The notes under the pieces were generated by a model. It ran no database searches. It was not told the origin of the DNA and saw nothing but the letters and a program-made list of their open reading frames with translations. Positions 36,230 through 46,685 of a stretch of 64,000 nucleotides of DNA are shown piece by piece (position 1 is the first letter of the stretch; each line of letters opens with the position of its first letter). The DNA comes from Trichopria drosophilae (lineage: Eukaryota; Arthropoda; Insecta; Hymenoptera; Diapriidae): assembly GCA_030407085.1 (NCBI GenBank), contig CM059582.1:136359001-136423000 (forward strand). The letters are read 5' to 3'. The position numbers and the translations under genes were made by a program.

Positions 36230-36545
36230 TTACGAGTCCGCTGCGCCTATGTTCGGCTTCAAGATGAGAAGATGGACAATAGGTACGATCTTGCAGATGG
36301 TATCTGCTGCCAGGTCGAGGGAGTACGTCAACCATTCCTCGCGTCCCGTCTGTCTGGCAATCGTCCTGGAGGTGAAAAATGCCTTGAAATCCAAGCGATG
36401 GACAAATATATTCCATGCGCTAGGAGAACACGGGGTGCGCCTTTACATTTGCCGGATGTTTGAGAGCTACTTCGAGGACCGCTGCCTGGTATGCGAGACA
36501 GGCGGTGCCTCGAAACAAAGATTCTGTTGTCGTCCCAGATAAAGT
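36230..36545 (+). pseudogene. R1-clade LINE reverse transcriptase palm fragment
   Basis: FGFKMRRWTIGTILQMVSAA, REYVNHSSRPVCLAIVL, EVKNALKSKRWTNIFHALGE, HGVRLYICRMFESYFEDRCL and VCETGGASKQR match the R1-clade pattern (LDVRNAFNS-RW, GVP-YL--M--SYL-DR). The catalytic FADD part is absent because the copy ends just before it. Key positions are mutated (K-A-L-K for the usual NAFNS), so it is inactive. Confidence 0.78.
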
Positions 36546-36874
36546 TCGATCAAGTTGTCGTATTAATGTTGTAAGTGTTTGTATGTATGTGGATGTGGTT
36601 TTTGTGATTGGTTTACTACTAACAATGTGGAAGTATGAATGCGACTAAAGATGCTAGACGACTCCGATGGTGATCAAGTCTCGACGTCGCAAACAGAAGG
36701 TTTTCATCCGAAGCGGAAATAACACAGAAGTAAATATCCACAACAATCTTGTTACGACACAAGTATGCCCTTAGGACAAGTAAGATATATGGGTGACTAA
36801 ATTATTCAAAGTCATATAGTAAGGAACAAATGAATTTAATAAAACTGAATTATTTTACAAATAAAGCGGAAGCA
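36546..36874. other. Short intergenic stretch
   Basis: Nothing recognisable. Confidence 0.4.
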
Positions 36875-37417
36875 TTACAAACATTTTTGTCGATTGCGTT
36901 TAACGTTATTTCTATTAAAACGCACGTGTTTATTCCCAATTCGATTTAGTTGGGTCTCATCTAATTTCGAAAAGTCACTATAATAACTCAAGCTTCGAAA
37001 TTGCACACTCCAAACTAGCGTCGATAAGGTCCTAGTATACTGTCGTCGATAAGGCCACGTCGGTAACTTGTTATCGACTTCTTCCGGGATTGGCGGAAGT
37101 ACAGTGGTCAACCGTGGATCGTCGGCAGATAATCCCGTGGCGACAGCGTAATTCGTAGAAATTGGCGTAATCGGCTGGAGTTTCCAAGGAGGTGTATCAG
37201 TTGGGATATGGAGTTCCCGGCTGTTATCAACTTCTCCGCACCAGTTGTCAGTGTATATGCTCGCTGTATCAACTTCACATTCAACTTCAATCTCTTGGTA
37301 CGTTTCAACTATTTCGTCCACTTGCCGGAGGATTAATGACCGCGTTCGAACTGCAGCACGGATTTGTGCATCGATTTGTGCTCGAGATAAATTCGGGCCG
37401 GGACTCGCATCTTGACC
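36875..37417 (-). CDS. Unrecognised ORF (~180 codons, no start assigned)
   Basis: The open frame runs from a TAG near 37420 to a stop at 36875-36877. It reads PNLSRAQIDAQIRAAVRTRS, then LILRQVDEIVETYQEIEVEC, a proline-rich middle (TPPWKLQPITPIS, TTVLPPIPEEVDNKLP) and a basic end (RFNRNNVKRNRQKCL). The first ATG is at 37319-37321. The N-terminal third is helical and acidic, and the last 15 residues are strongly basic. I recognise no family. A promoter-like cluster lies about 1 kb upstream on the same strand (38391-38530). It could be a host exon, a gag-like fragment or chance. Its mixed composition and length make chance less likely than for other orphan frames here. Confidence 0.4.
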   Translation of the reverse strand, partial: GQDASPGPNLSRAQIDAQIRAAVRTRSLILRQVDEIVETYQEIEVECEVDTASIYTDNWCGEVDNSRELHIPTDTPPWKLQPITPISTNYAVATGLSADDPRLTTVLPPIPEEVDNKLPTWPYRRQYTRTLSTLVWSVQFRSLSYYSDFSKLDETQLNRIGNKHVRFNRNNVKRNRQKCL

Positions 37418-38016
37418 CCTCTAGGGTTAAAAATAAAATGAAAATAATCACCTTGATCGCGACTTTAAATACAAAAAATAAAAATGAATCAGCCAATCAA
37501 CGCCACGGGAAAGACTATGCAACGTTAAATGAATCTGTGGCTATTTGATTGGCTACTTCCGAAATATATGCAAAAACCTACACTACTCGCGATTTTAGGA
37601 AATCAACGATTCAAAAATATTTATGCTACGTTAAATGGATTCGCGTCTCTCTGATTGGCTAATCCCGAATGCGTGTAGCGACCGAGACTATTCGTGAGCT
37701 TCGCGACGCGGAAATTCAAGCTATAATTGGTTAAGTTTTAGTTTGCAAACTTAAACTACCAATTAACTTACGCATTCAAGCAAGAATACGCCGGTCAGCA
37801 GACCAAGCTGGAGATCCTATTGGCCTTGACGATGAAGATGCTAGTAGAGGATCAGCAGATCCTCCAACATCTAGCTACGTTTCGCGATCAGCAGACCGCT
37901 AGCGCCGTATGTAGAACCATAGGTCGAACATCTATGGATCGTGGCCCTTATCCAATCTGATACGGCCTTGCACGCCATTAGATGAAGCATCGTTGGATCC
38001 GTCGAATGCGTTAAAA
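37418..38016. other. Intergenic, with repeated GATTGGCT motifs
   Basis: tgattggcta occurs at about 37548 and 37650, on the plus strand. A helical plus-strand peptide frame (QQTKLEILLALTMKMLVEDQ) lies at about 37795-37905 and resembles a coiled coil, but there is too little to call. Confidence 0.35.
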
Positions 38017-38430
38017 TTAGTTAATGGCCTTGCACGCCATTTGTCGTGGAAGTTGAAAGGAAATATTTTCTGGTCCTGAAAAGGACTGATATGAATACGA
38101 TAATTCGTGATGTTGCATCCACGATGAATTATTACGCCGATTACGGTTTAGATGTTGGAGCAATTTGAAATCCTTCGTCGAAGGCTTCGGATGACAACCT
38201 CTTCTTCGGAAACGTTGTTTTGTGTGCAGTGGAATCTCCTCGCCAAAACGTTTAGTCCGAAGTGTTTCGCCAGTTGATCTTCGTTGGTTGATGAAGTATT
38301 CCTCGTCAAAATTGAAGACTCCTAAATTTCGCAGGATCTCTGCTCGCCGTGAAATCTCGTACAGGAATAACCGAGCTCGAAAACTCGCTGATTTATATAG
38401 ACCTCGTGCATGTTCCTGCGCACCAATCAA
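38017..38430 (-). other. Unrecognised ORF overlapping a promoter-like region
   Basis: A 137-codon frame that begins in the CCAAT/TATA cluster. Its first ATG lies upstream of the TATA box, so translation from it is unlikely if that promoter is used. The peptide is basic and arginine-rich without a known domain. A start internal to the transcript is conceivable but unsupported. Confidence 0.25.
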
Positions 38431-38530
38431 CGGCCTCCGTTTCTGTTTCTATCAAAACGGAGCAACGTCGCACCAATCACCGAGCTCTGCTTCTCTTCTC
38501 GTTGAGACAAGCGAGCTCCGCCCCACCAAT
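38391..38530 (-). promoter_or_regulatory. Promoter-like cluster: TATA box with three CCAAT boxes
   Basis: On the minus strand ctatataaat (38391-38400) is preceded by three gattggtg elements (reverse CCAAT) whose plus-strand ccaat cores lie at 38423-38427, 38473-38477 and 38526-38530, spaced 50 and 53 bp. The intervening DNA looks like about 51-bp degenerate tandem units, each with one CCAAT. This arrangement resembles a pol II core promoter and would drive leftward transcription toward the ORFs at 38.0 and 37.4-36.9 kb. It could equally be part of an LTR. Function is inferred. Confidence 0.45.
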
Positions 38531-38810
38531 CAGAGAGCCGCGATAGCCATATAGTTTCGCATTGTGAATTTAACAATTAAAATAATTAACTTATAAATTC
38601 AATTTAAGGTAATTCATTTTTAACTGTTATATTTTCGTTTGTTTCAATTGTATATTCCCGGTAATAATGTTCGACCTCAAAAATGTAATATTATTGTTGC
38701 TTGTTGTTATTTCAAACTCTCGATTCGGGACACGTGTTTACATGGAACGTTTCTATCATAGCGAAATAATAAATTTATTTTAATAAATTTTTCATTATTT
38801 CCGCTACTAA

Positions 38811-38882
38811 GTGATGCGCCGTGTATTTCCCTGGCTGGAGGAACATGGACTCGAGGCAACAGCGGCATACCAGATCAGTGTG
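38811..38882 (+). pseudogene. R1-clade LINE scrap
   Basis: agtgatgcgccgtgtatttc, then cctggctggagga and a ctcgaggcaacagc step, matches 50286-50340 in the R1-type pseudogene closely. It encodes PWLEEHGLEA-like residues from just after the RT catalytic site. Only about 70 bp survive. Confidence 0.7.
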
Positions 38883-38963
38883 AAATTTCGCTGCAAATAT
38901 GCCAAAACTCTGAGTTAGGTGATTGCAGTGTCGGCACTGAGTTTAATTCAACGCGCAGAAAAT

Positions 38964-39048
38964 TGTCTACACGAGGAATCGAACCCAGAACCTAAGTAGA
39001 CATTCAGGTTACGAAACAATGCGGACGCCTGAGTCATCATAACCATAC
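38964..39048 (-). repeat. tRNA-like sequence (SINE head)
   Basis: The minus strand has an A-box-like atgatgactcaggcgtccgc and a B-box-like gggttcgattcct. It shares gttacgaaacaa with the unit at 7791-7862. No functional tRNA fold is evident. Confidence 0.5.
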
Positions 39049-39409
39049 CCCTCGTTTTTCCCCTTTTTTTACGGAGGGGGGAAATGCGTTAGGCACCATA
39101 AGGGGTTGATGATGTTGGTTAACCTCCCGTGTGTCGGAAAATCCTTGATCTTGATGTTCATGGCAAGTTTTACCGACTAAAACCCTAACCTCCCTTAGCC
39201 TTCCATAATCCACTTGTGCCGTATGTAGTAGAAAAGCGGCTCCGATATCCATCCCTTCCGCTGCAGACTGTACCGGGCCATGTCGATGGTAACTGCAACC
39301 ACTCCCTTTTTCGTCGCGTTCGCGAACCTTCCAAATTATCGAGATGTAACGGCCTTTCTGCAATCGCGATATTCTTACCTTGGAAGTGAATTGAGTAGGA
39401 GCTCACAAT
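39049..39409. other. Intergenic
   Basis: No gene. Mirror ORFs 39037-39363 and 39185-39406 on the minus strand are unrecognised. Confidence 0.4.
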
Positions 39410-39413
39410 TATA

Positions 39414-40350
39414 CAGGGTGTCTCAGAACTCCCGAATAATATTGCAGGGGGTGAATCCTAACATTATTTTGAGCAAGAAAGATTCATACAAAAATCGAAT
39501 CTGAAGCTCAGAATTTGAGTGGCGAGCCATTGAAGTTTAAAAAAAAATAATAGTTTTTTGCAATAACTCGGCTCGTTTTAATGATACTTTAACGAATGAT
39601 GACTGATTTTAAAGGTTTTTTACAGTGCTACTTACCTTATAGAGCATATGACCTGCAATGTATATTTCGCCAGTTATCGACCTAAAAAGGGTAAAAATGG
39701 CTTTTTTTGCAGTTTTTGCGTCTAACTCATTTCCGTAAAATGCTAGCGAAATGTCAACAACGTTGGAGAGCTTGAAAAGGCGAAGAATTCGCCCCCTCAT
39801 ATGTTTCGTTTTGATTAAAATTGAGTCCGTGGTGAGACGTTAAAAATCAGAAAACATGCGAAAAATGGATTTGGTATCGCTGAAGCGTGTTTTTCGCCTA
39901 TATTTTTATTTTTAACGTCTCCCCACGGGCTCAATTTTTGTCAAAACGAAACGTATGAGGGAGAAAATTTTTCGCCTTTTCAAGCTCTAGAACGCTGTTG
40001 TATATGATATTTTGCTAGAATTTTACGGAAATGAGTTAGACGCGACAAATTGAAAAAAGACCATTTTTACCCTTTTTTAGGTCGATAACTGACGAAATGT
40101 TCGTTGCAGGTCATAGGCTTTCAAAGGTAAGTTGTAGCGCTGTAATAAACCTTCAAAATCAGTCATCATTCGTTAAAGTAACTTTTAAACGAGCCGAGTT
40201 ATTGCAAAAAAACTTTTATTTTTTTTAAATTCAATGGCTCGCAACTCAAATTCTGAGCTTCAGATTCAATTTTGGTATGAAACTTTTTTGCTCCGGATGA
40301 TGTCAAGATTCACCTTCTGCAATATTATGTGGAAATTCTGGGAAACCCTG
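39414..40350. mobile_element. Palindromic MITE, CAGGGTG ends, TATA flanks
   Basis: The left end cagggtgtctcagaactccc and the right end (reverse complement cagggtttcccagaatttcc) are inverted. The inverted similarity runs through most of each half (arms about 430 bp). Landmarks are caataactcggctcgtttta near 39561, mirrored by taaacgagccgagttattgc near 40188, and cagttatcgacctaaaaagg near 39671, mirrored by tttttaggtcgataactgac near 40075. tata directly flanks both ends (39410-39413 and 40351-40354), a likely TA or TATA target duplication. No transposase is encoded. The mutual divergence of the arms indicates some age. Confidence 0.9.
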
Positions 40351-40519
40351 TATAGTCTGTATTTATTAAGTATTCTAAAAGAATAAAGTTCTTATTCCTG
40401 GATTAAGGTGAGTTTAAAGTGTTTTTTTTATTTATAATTTCTTATTCTATTCCTTTCTTTATATGTAAATTAAAATTTATTATCACAAACGGGGTCGACC
40501 GACGTAACAAAATTGGTGG

Positions 40520-43460
40520 ACTCTACCATCGGGTTAGTGCATTATGCAGCACTGCTTTTTGCAGACGGCTTGCGATTGAATTTTCATGTTGTTGGCAGGC
40601 CGAAATGCTTTTGATGTTTTCGAGGAAAGTTGGCCTCATTCCTCCCAGCACTCTAATTATCAGTACGATAAGCTTGATTTTAAATTCTCGATACAGCTTG
40701 CGAATCTCGAACATTACTTCCTGATATTTGAACCATTTTTCGTCCTCTTTGCTGAATATGATTGTCCCTGCTGGTGCAGAGAACTCGATAATGAAGATGG
40801 ATTTGTCATCGAAGTCAACAAGGACGATGTCAGGCTTATTGACTGATATTTGCCTGCTCGTCGGAAATTAGTAATTCCAGTATAATCGGTGTGACTCATT
40901 TCCGACTACGGATTCAATATCATTGAGGACGTACGATAAATTGGAGTAACATCAATACCATATGTGCTGCGAAGATGATAATACAGCACTAGGAGAGCCG
41001 CGTTGTGACATTCGATGTATGCTAAAACTGCACATCTTTGACAAGCTTCCAAGAGATGCATTAGTGTCTCAGCATGACATCTACACATATGATCTACAAA
41101 TCGTATTCTGTACCGCCTGATGTAAGATGGTGTGACGGTACGCTAAGCTATTGACGACCCTACTGTGGCATGCGAAGATAAAACCATCGGTCTCGGATTT
41201 CAAGCCGGCTGATCTTAAATACGAGAAGGTTATCTCTACCGACAAGCCAAGTTGTTGGACATTGCGAAAGAAATGTCCATGCAATGGCTTATCGAAATGC
41301 CTTTCCTCTAACATACGGAGTTGTTCCTTGCGTATGTTAGCCCTGAGACGCACTGCGCACAGATTCATGACTAATTCAGCTTCCTGTGCACCACTACGTT
41401 CCACGTAATAACCAGACCGAGGTTTCGCGCCGCTCGTTCCGCCGAGTTGTACAAAAAAGCTCTCTTTTCTTGAATTTCATGCTGATGAACTGGCATCATA
41501 AGGGGATCCTCCGTTCGATTAATCACGTCTCAAGCCGTTTCCAGAACCCATCGGTCATGCATACACTTCAGGCTCAAAATGCCACGACCTCCCATATTTC
41601 GGGGCAATTACAGTCGTTCTACGAAAGATCTTGGATGCAAACTGCGTTACATACAAATCATCTTCCGTGTGCATCGGTCAAGGCCCCTCAGCTCGTCATC
41701 GTTCCATTTAAGTGCTCCAAATGAATAGAGCACTGGTGAAACGGCCAACATATTCGCGACTACCACTTTATTTTCCCCCGTCAAATCTGATGACCAGATC
41801 TGACGGAGAAGGCACAGGTATTTCTTAATAATGGTCGTTTGAGTAGTCTGCATATCTTGAACATGCCTCTGAGGCACTCCCAGGTATGTGTAGCTTCCTC
41901 GGCGGTAAGGTGGCTGATTACATTTCCGTTGGCGAGCTCCGTATCGTTGTTAATGGAGTCTGACCTTCCTCTGTGCAAATGAACGACTGCACACTTGTCC
42001 AATCCGAATTCCATGCCTATATCTTTCGAGTATGTGAGGGCGATGTTCAGAGATCGATATAATTGAACCATATAGAATAAATGGGTGATCTTATGTACAC
42101 GTTCACCAGGCGTGTACCCTTGAGATTGTCGGAGAGCAACGGATAGGGCAATAGTGAGATGTAGAAGAGCATAGGACTCAGAGAATCTCCCTGTTAGACA
42201 CCTCTTTGGAATTGAACCAGTCTAAACGTAGTTCTAAGCTTGCGCGATGTCATGACAAAGCGCGTTTTCCGAATAGGCATCAGGTCTTCTACACTTCTGA
42301 CTATGTTTGGATGGACATGGAGGCATTTGAGCAACAAGCTTAAAAGTTCGTACGATGTTGAGTCATGCGCCTTCATGTAATCCAGCCAGGCTATCGATAG
42401 GTTATGCTCGTACTGGGCAAACAGACCTGTCGATAAGCAAGTTGTCCTTGCAGTCGGATACACCCATTTTGCAGTTTTGTTGTTCTATTATCCGTTGCCA
42501 CACCGGTTTCACGGGTTTCTCAATACGTTCGTTCCAGATATTAGTGAATCATTTGTATAATGTATTGAGACACGTGATAGGTCTATGGTTTCTCGGATCA
42601 GCCAATTCTCCCGATTTTGGGATTAGTGTCGTATAGCCCTCCACCAGCCAGTGCGGAATGGGTTGATCTCCATTTATATAAGAGGTGAATAATCGGGCTA
42701 GGCGTTGATGGGCAGAAGTGAACTTCTTCCAGCAATAGTTGTTAATTCCATCCCAGCCCGTGCGGTAAGGAGAAATTCCTTGCTCTTTTCATGGTATTAT
42801 TCACCTCTAATGCACTGACGGATGGGCAATCTTCACTTTGTTGTCCGAGTTCGTCACACAACTCGGTAAAGATATCAATACCGGGGGTGTCTGCATTAAG
42901 CCTAGATGTTTTCTCGTAGATGCTCCCCTAGAATTTCTCAACTGAGGCCATCGACGGAAACTCGAGCGAGGCTGCGATACGATGTTTGAAGAGGTTCGGC
43001 GGAATCGACCACAATGTTGCATTTTGTCAAATTCCATCCTCCCGTCTTTGCAGGCTCTTTTTGGCATCCGCCTAACCCCGAATTTTATATGCCAAACGTT
43101 GCTTGATGTTGAACAACTTCAGCTTGTTCAGTGTGTGATAGTATATCTGCAGTTATTGCGCGGACTTCTTGACTTTAGCCGTAAATGAACGGCCAGATGT
43201 TATGTAGTCGATCGCATACTCAATTCGGGAAGCGAGCTTCCGCGTCAGTCGAATTTTGCCGTACAATTGAGACATGCGTTTTGTGATCTGTCCGCACTCC
43301 TATTTCTGCGTTAGATTTCGAGGAGTCATCAGATCACTCGCAGCCTCATAAATTGCACAATTGACTTGTCACAGGTCACAGCCATCCGGAAGAGCAATCA
43401 GAAGTAGGCTATTGGCTCTATCTATTTCTCGTTGTTTAGGCAAAATTTTCGTTGTCAGAT
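40520..43460 (-). mobile_element. R2/R4-type non-LTR retrotransposon, heavily mutated
   Basis: This is a minus-strand LINE with a single ORF laid out as in R2/R4-type elements: N-terminal part, RT, CCHC knuckle, then a restriction-like endonuclease at the C-terminus. Reading crosses many frameshifts and stops. No poly(A) tail or target duplication was found. It abuts the palindromic MITE on its 3' side. Confidence 0.82.
40523..43440 (-). pseudogene. R2/R4-type LINE ORF: RT + CCHC + PD-(D/E)xK-like endonuclease
   Basis: In order on the minus strand, crossing frames: QREIDRANSLLLIALPDGCD near 43420; MSQLYGKIRLTRKLASRIEY near 43275; PHWLVEGYTTLIPKSGELAD and PRNHRPITCLNTLYK near 42640-42560; LSIAWLDYMKAHDSTSYELL near 42400 (normally DYKKAFDS); DIGMEFGLDKCAVVHLHRGR near 42010; VVVANMLAVSPVLYSFGALK near 41750; CRCHAETLMHLLEACQRC near 41080, a CCHC-type knuckle; then PDIVLVDFDDKS and IIEFSAPAG near 40830-40750, a restriction-like endonuclease signature, and KYQEVMFEIRKLYREFK near 40710. 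The catalytic F-ADD region is not recovered and appears deleted or badly shifted. These elements normally insert site-specifically or use the endonuclease for target-primed reverse transcription. This copy is dead. Confidence 0.8.
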
Positions 43461-43815
43461 TTCACCTAAACACCAGTGTTGAGCTTTTATAATGTTGAGC
43501 ATCTCTCAGGAGTACCTCGTACAGCATCAGTTGTTATTGCCAGCTTAATACGTTCTGAAATACGTTTATTGTTAATATTTTAAGCATTTGTGTATACAAT
43601 TCATACAACTTTACCATACATACATGAAATGCAGCATTTCAGTTGACGCGTATAAAAGGTATAAAAATTACATAATATACAAATGTATTGACACACGTTA
43701 AAAATGCACGAAAATAGCCGAAATGCGGACGTCGCTTGCTCCAAAACCATCACATTCATCGAAGAAACGTTAACCCATATATACTGAAGTATACTGGTAA
43801 ACAATGTTTACCATT
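43461..43815. other. Short AT-rich stretch between two LINEs
   Basis: Nothing recognisable. The ORF 43601-43804 (minus) is cysteine/tyrosine-rich noise. The last bases contain the left target duplication of the Jockey element. Confidence 0.5.
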
Positions 43816-44014
43816 AATTTACTATTTTTTTTTTTTTTTTTTTTTCATCCACATTTATTTACAATCTGTCTAGAACGACATTAAGTAAATTTTATACATT
43901 ACTGAAAACACGCGAGTAACTTTCCCAGTGGAAAGCACTCATAACATTAAATAATACAATGATACATATTTATTACATTAATTACAAGGATAACTTTAGA
44001 AGAACTGATCTTGA

Positions 44015-46685
44015 TTAGAGAATTTTGTATTTTTTTAATCTAGAAAATGTTCTCGGTGCATTTCGGAGTCTGGAAGCCAGTGTATTCGGATGGTTTGCTA
44101 GTCTTTCTTTATATCTTTCGCTAATTGTTGTAATTTCTTCGTTGACAGTTTTGATGGCCATGTCTTTTCGAATTATTTCATTTGGTACAAACCATGGTGC
44201 ATTTAAAATCTCTCTTAGGCATTTAGATTGGAATCTTTCTATTATATCAACATTAGATTTGGATGCACTTCCCCAGAGCTGGGCTCCATACATCCATACG
44301 GGTTTAAGTATACACTTGTAAATAAGAAGTTTGTTTTCAATCGATAATTTAGACTTTCTTCCCAGTAGCCAGTACATCTTCCTCAATTTTAGGTTTAGCT
44401 GCTTGCGTTTAGTCCAAATATGTGCTCTCCAAGTAAAGCGACGATCCAGGTGCATCCCAAGGTATTTAACATGATCGTTTTGTGGGATTATTTTATTATT
44501 TAGTACAATTGGAGGGCACGTCTTTTTACAGAGAGTGAAAGTAACATGTGTTGATTTGCTCTCATTGATTTTGATTCTCCATCGTGTGAACCAGTTTTGT
44601 ACCTTACTTACATATTGCTGCAGATAGTGTGAGGCAATATTTGGATTTGAATTTATTGCCATGATTGCAGTATCATCTGCATAAGTTGCCGTGGTAATAT
44701 TAACTGATGTTGGTAGATCTGCAACGTAAAGTAGGTAGAGTGTCGGACCCAGAACACTGCCTTGAGGAACACCAGCTTTGATAGGGTAGAGTTTTGACAT
44801 TGTGCCCTGTATTTTTACTTGGAAAGTTCTGTTTTTCAAGTACGATTGTAGAAGTTTAGAATATTTTGTTGGGAACCAGTTATTCAATTTAAGTATTAAT
44901 CCCTCATGCCATACTTTATCGAATGCTTGAGCTACATCCAAGAATACAGCCGAACAGTAGTTTTTACATTCAATGGCATCTCTGATTTTACAAGTTATCC
45001 TATTGACTTGCTCAATTGTGCCGTGGAAGTTCCGAAAGCCAAATTGATGGTCGGGGATTAGTTTTCTTTCGTTTATAAGTGTATTTAGTCTCTTTAAAAA
45101 GAGTTTTTCATGTATTTTCGATAGTATAGGGAGGAGACTAATCGGCCGATATGATGTAACGTGTTCAATCGCTTTACCAGGCTTTGCTATCATTATTATT
45201 TGAGCTACCTTCCACTGATCAGGGAAATAGCAGAGACGGAAGCTAGCGTTGATTAGGATAGTGATAAATCTCACTGCCTTCTTGGGTAACTCTTTAATGA
45301 TTTTTCCATCGATGTTGTCGTATCCAGGTGTTTTTTTATTCTTGAGATTTTTTATTACTTTTGCCACTTCGTTGACTGTAACAGGCTTTATTGGTGAATC
45401 GTCTTGCGGGTACTTTGTTATTCCTTCGGCAAGACTACTTTTTTCTACGTCAGAAATTAGTTCACTCACTGGTTGGAATACTTCACTAAGGTGTTCAGCG
45501 AATGTTTCGGTTTTTTCTACTTCAGTTCTAGCCCATTTGCCATCTGATTTTTTAATAGGTGGTATGAACTGTTGCGGACGTTTAATTTTCCTGGTGGCTT
45601 TCCAAAGAGAGTAATCTGTATTTTTTGTTGGATCTACTGATTGGACATAATTTTCAAACCTCGAATTTTGATATTCTGCTAACTTTACTTTGAGGTCCTT
45701 AATTGCTTTATTAAGCTTAGTTTTATCATTACTAGATCTGGTTATTTGCCAGGTTTTTCTGATTTTTCTTTTCTCCATTATCATTTTTTTAATACTGTTT
45801 GGTATATCGGTATTATGTTTACCTGATGGGATCAAAGTAGCTTCGTTAGTTGCTTGATGGAGAAGAATATTAAAATTTTCGATAGCATTTTCGAGTTCAT
45901 CAGGGTTTTTTAATGGTATATTACAATTTAATTTGTTATTTATAAATGTTTGAAAAACAGTCCAAGAAGTTTTGCTATTATAAATTTTGTTACTTGCATC
46001 TGTATGAACTACTTTAGTTTCGAATATAGCAATTACAGGAGAATGATCAGAAGATAAATCTAAGTTTGTTGAAACAGTAAAGTGTGATGGATTTATACCT
46101 TTAATAATTGCAAAATCAATTAGATCTGGTGTTTTATTTGGATCAGATGGCCAGTAGGTAGGTTCTCCAGTGGATATTGGAAGTAGATTATTTTTTTAGT
46201 ATAGTTCCATAGAGTTGCCGTCCTTTGGGGTTAGGTGTTGTTGACCTTGAACCCCACCAGGGGTGCTTTGCGTTGTAATCACCTCCTGCAATGAATCGGT
46301 GACCAAGTGTGTCAAAAAATTCCGTGTACATATTTTGTGTGATCTTATGCTTCGGTGGGCAATATATTGCAGAGATGACAAAAGATCCAGTCCAGTCTTC
46401 TATTTTGACACTTGTTGCTTGAATGTAGTCTTTTCGAAATTTATCAACTTCGTGATGTTTGATGGATTTTTTGATTACCACTGCTGTGCCACCGTGAGCT
46501 TTATTATCCGGATGATTAGTAGTGTATGTGCAATAGTTGGGAATTTTAATAAAATTTTTTTCGGTAAAATGTGTTTCCGAGATCAAAATTACATCAATCT
46601 CTTGATCTGATAAAAAAATCTTTAGTTCGTGTATTCTCTGGGTTAATCCATTTGCATTCCAGATAGCTATTTTTAGTCTGTTCAT
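44015..46685 (-). pseudogene. Jockey ORF2: AP endonuclease + reverse transcriptase, one frameshift
   Basis: From ATG at 46685 the endonuclease reads IAIWNANGL, VILISETHFTEKNF, GGTAVVIKKS and AGGDYNAKHPWWGS. At about 46190 a run of seven A carries one base too many and stops the frame. The other frame continues without a stop from PTYWPSDPNKTPDLIDFAI and SSDHSPVIAIFE through to the RT: KNKKTPGYDNIDGKIIKEL, SYRPISLLPILSKI, HQFGFRNFHGTIEQVNRIT, AVFLDVAQAFDKVWHEGL, GVPQGSVLGPTLYLLYVADL, catalytic ATYADDTAIMA and KYLGMHLDRRFTWRAHI, ending KYKIL at a natural stop (44015-44017). Removal of one A would restore a full-length frame, so a sequencing or assembly slip must be considered. The orphan start assigned at 45835 is only where the second frame first shows a start-like codon. 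Confidence 0.93.

Noticed and set aside
37795..37905. Coiled-coil gag-like peptide on the plus strand
   Set aside because: Only about 36 residues, no neighbouring retroelement motifs, and an equally plausible minus-strand reading.
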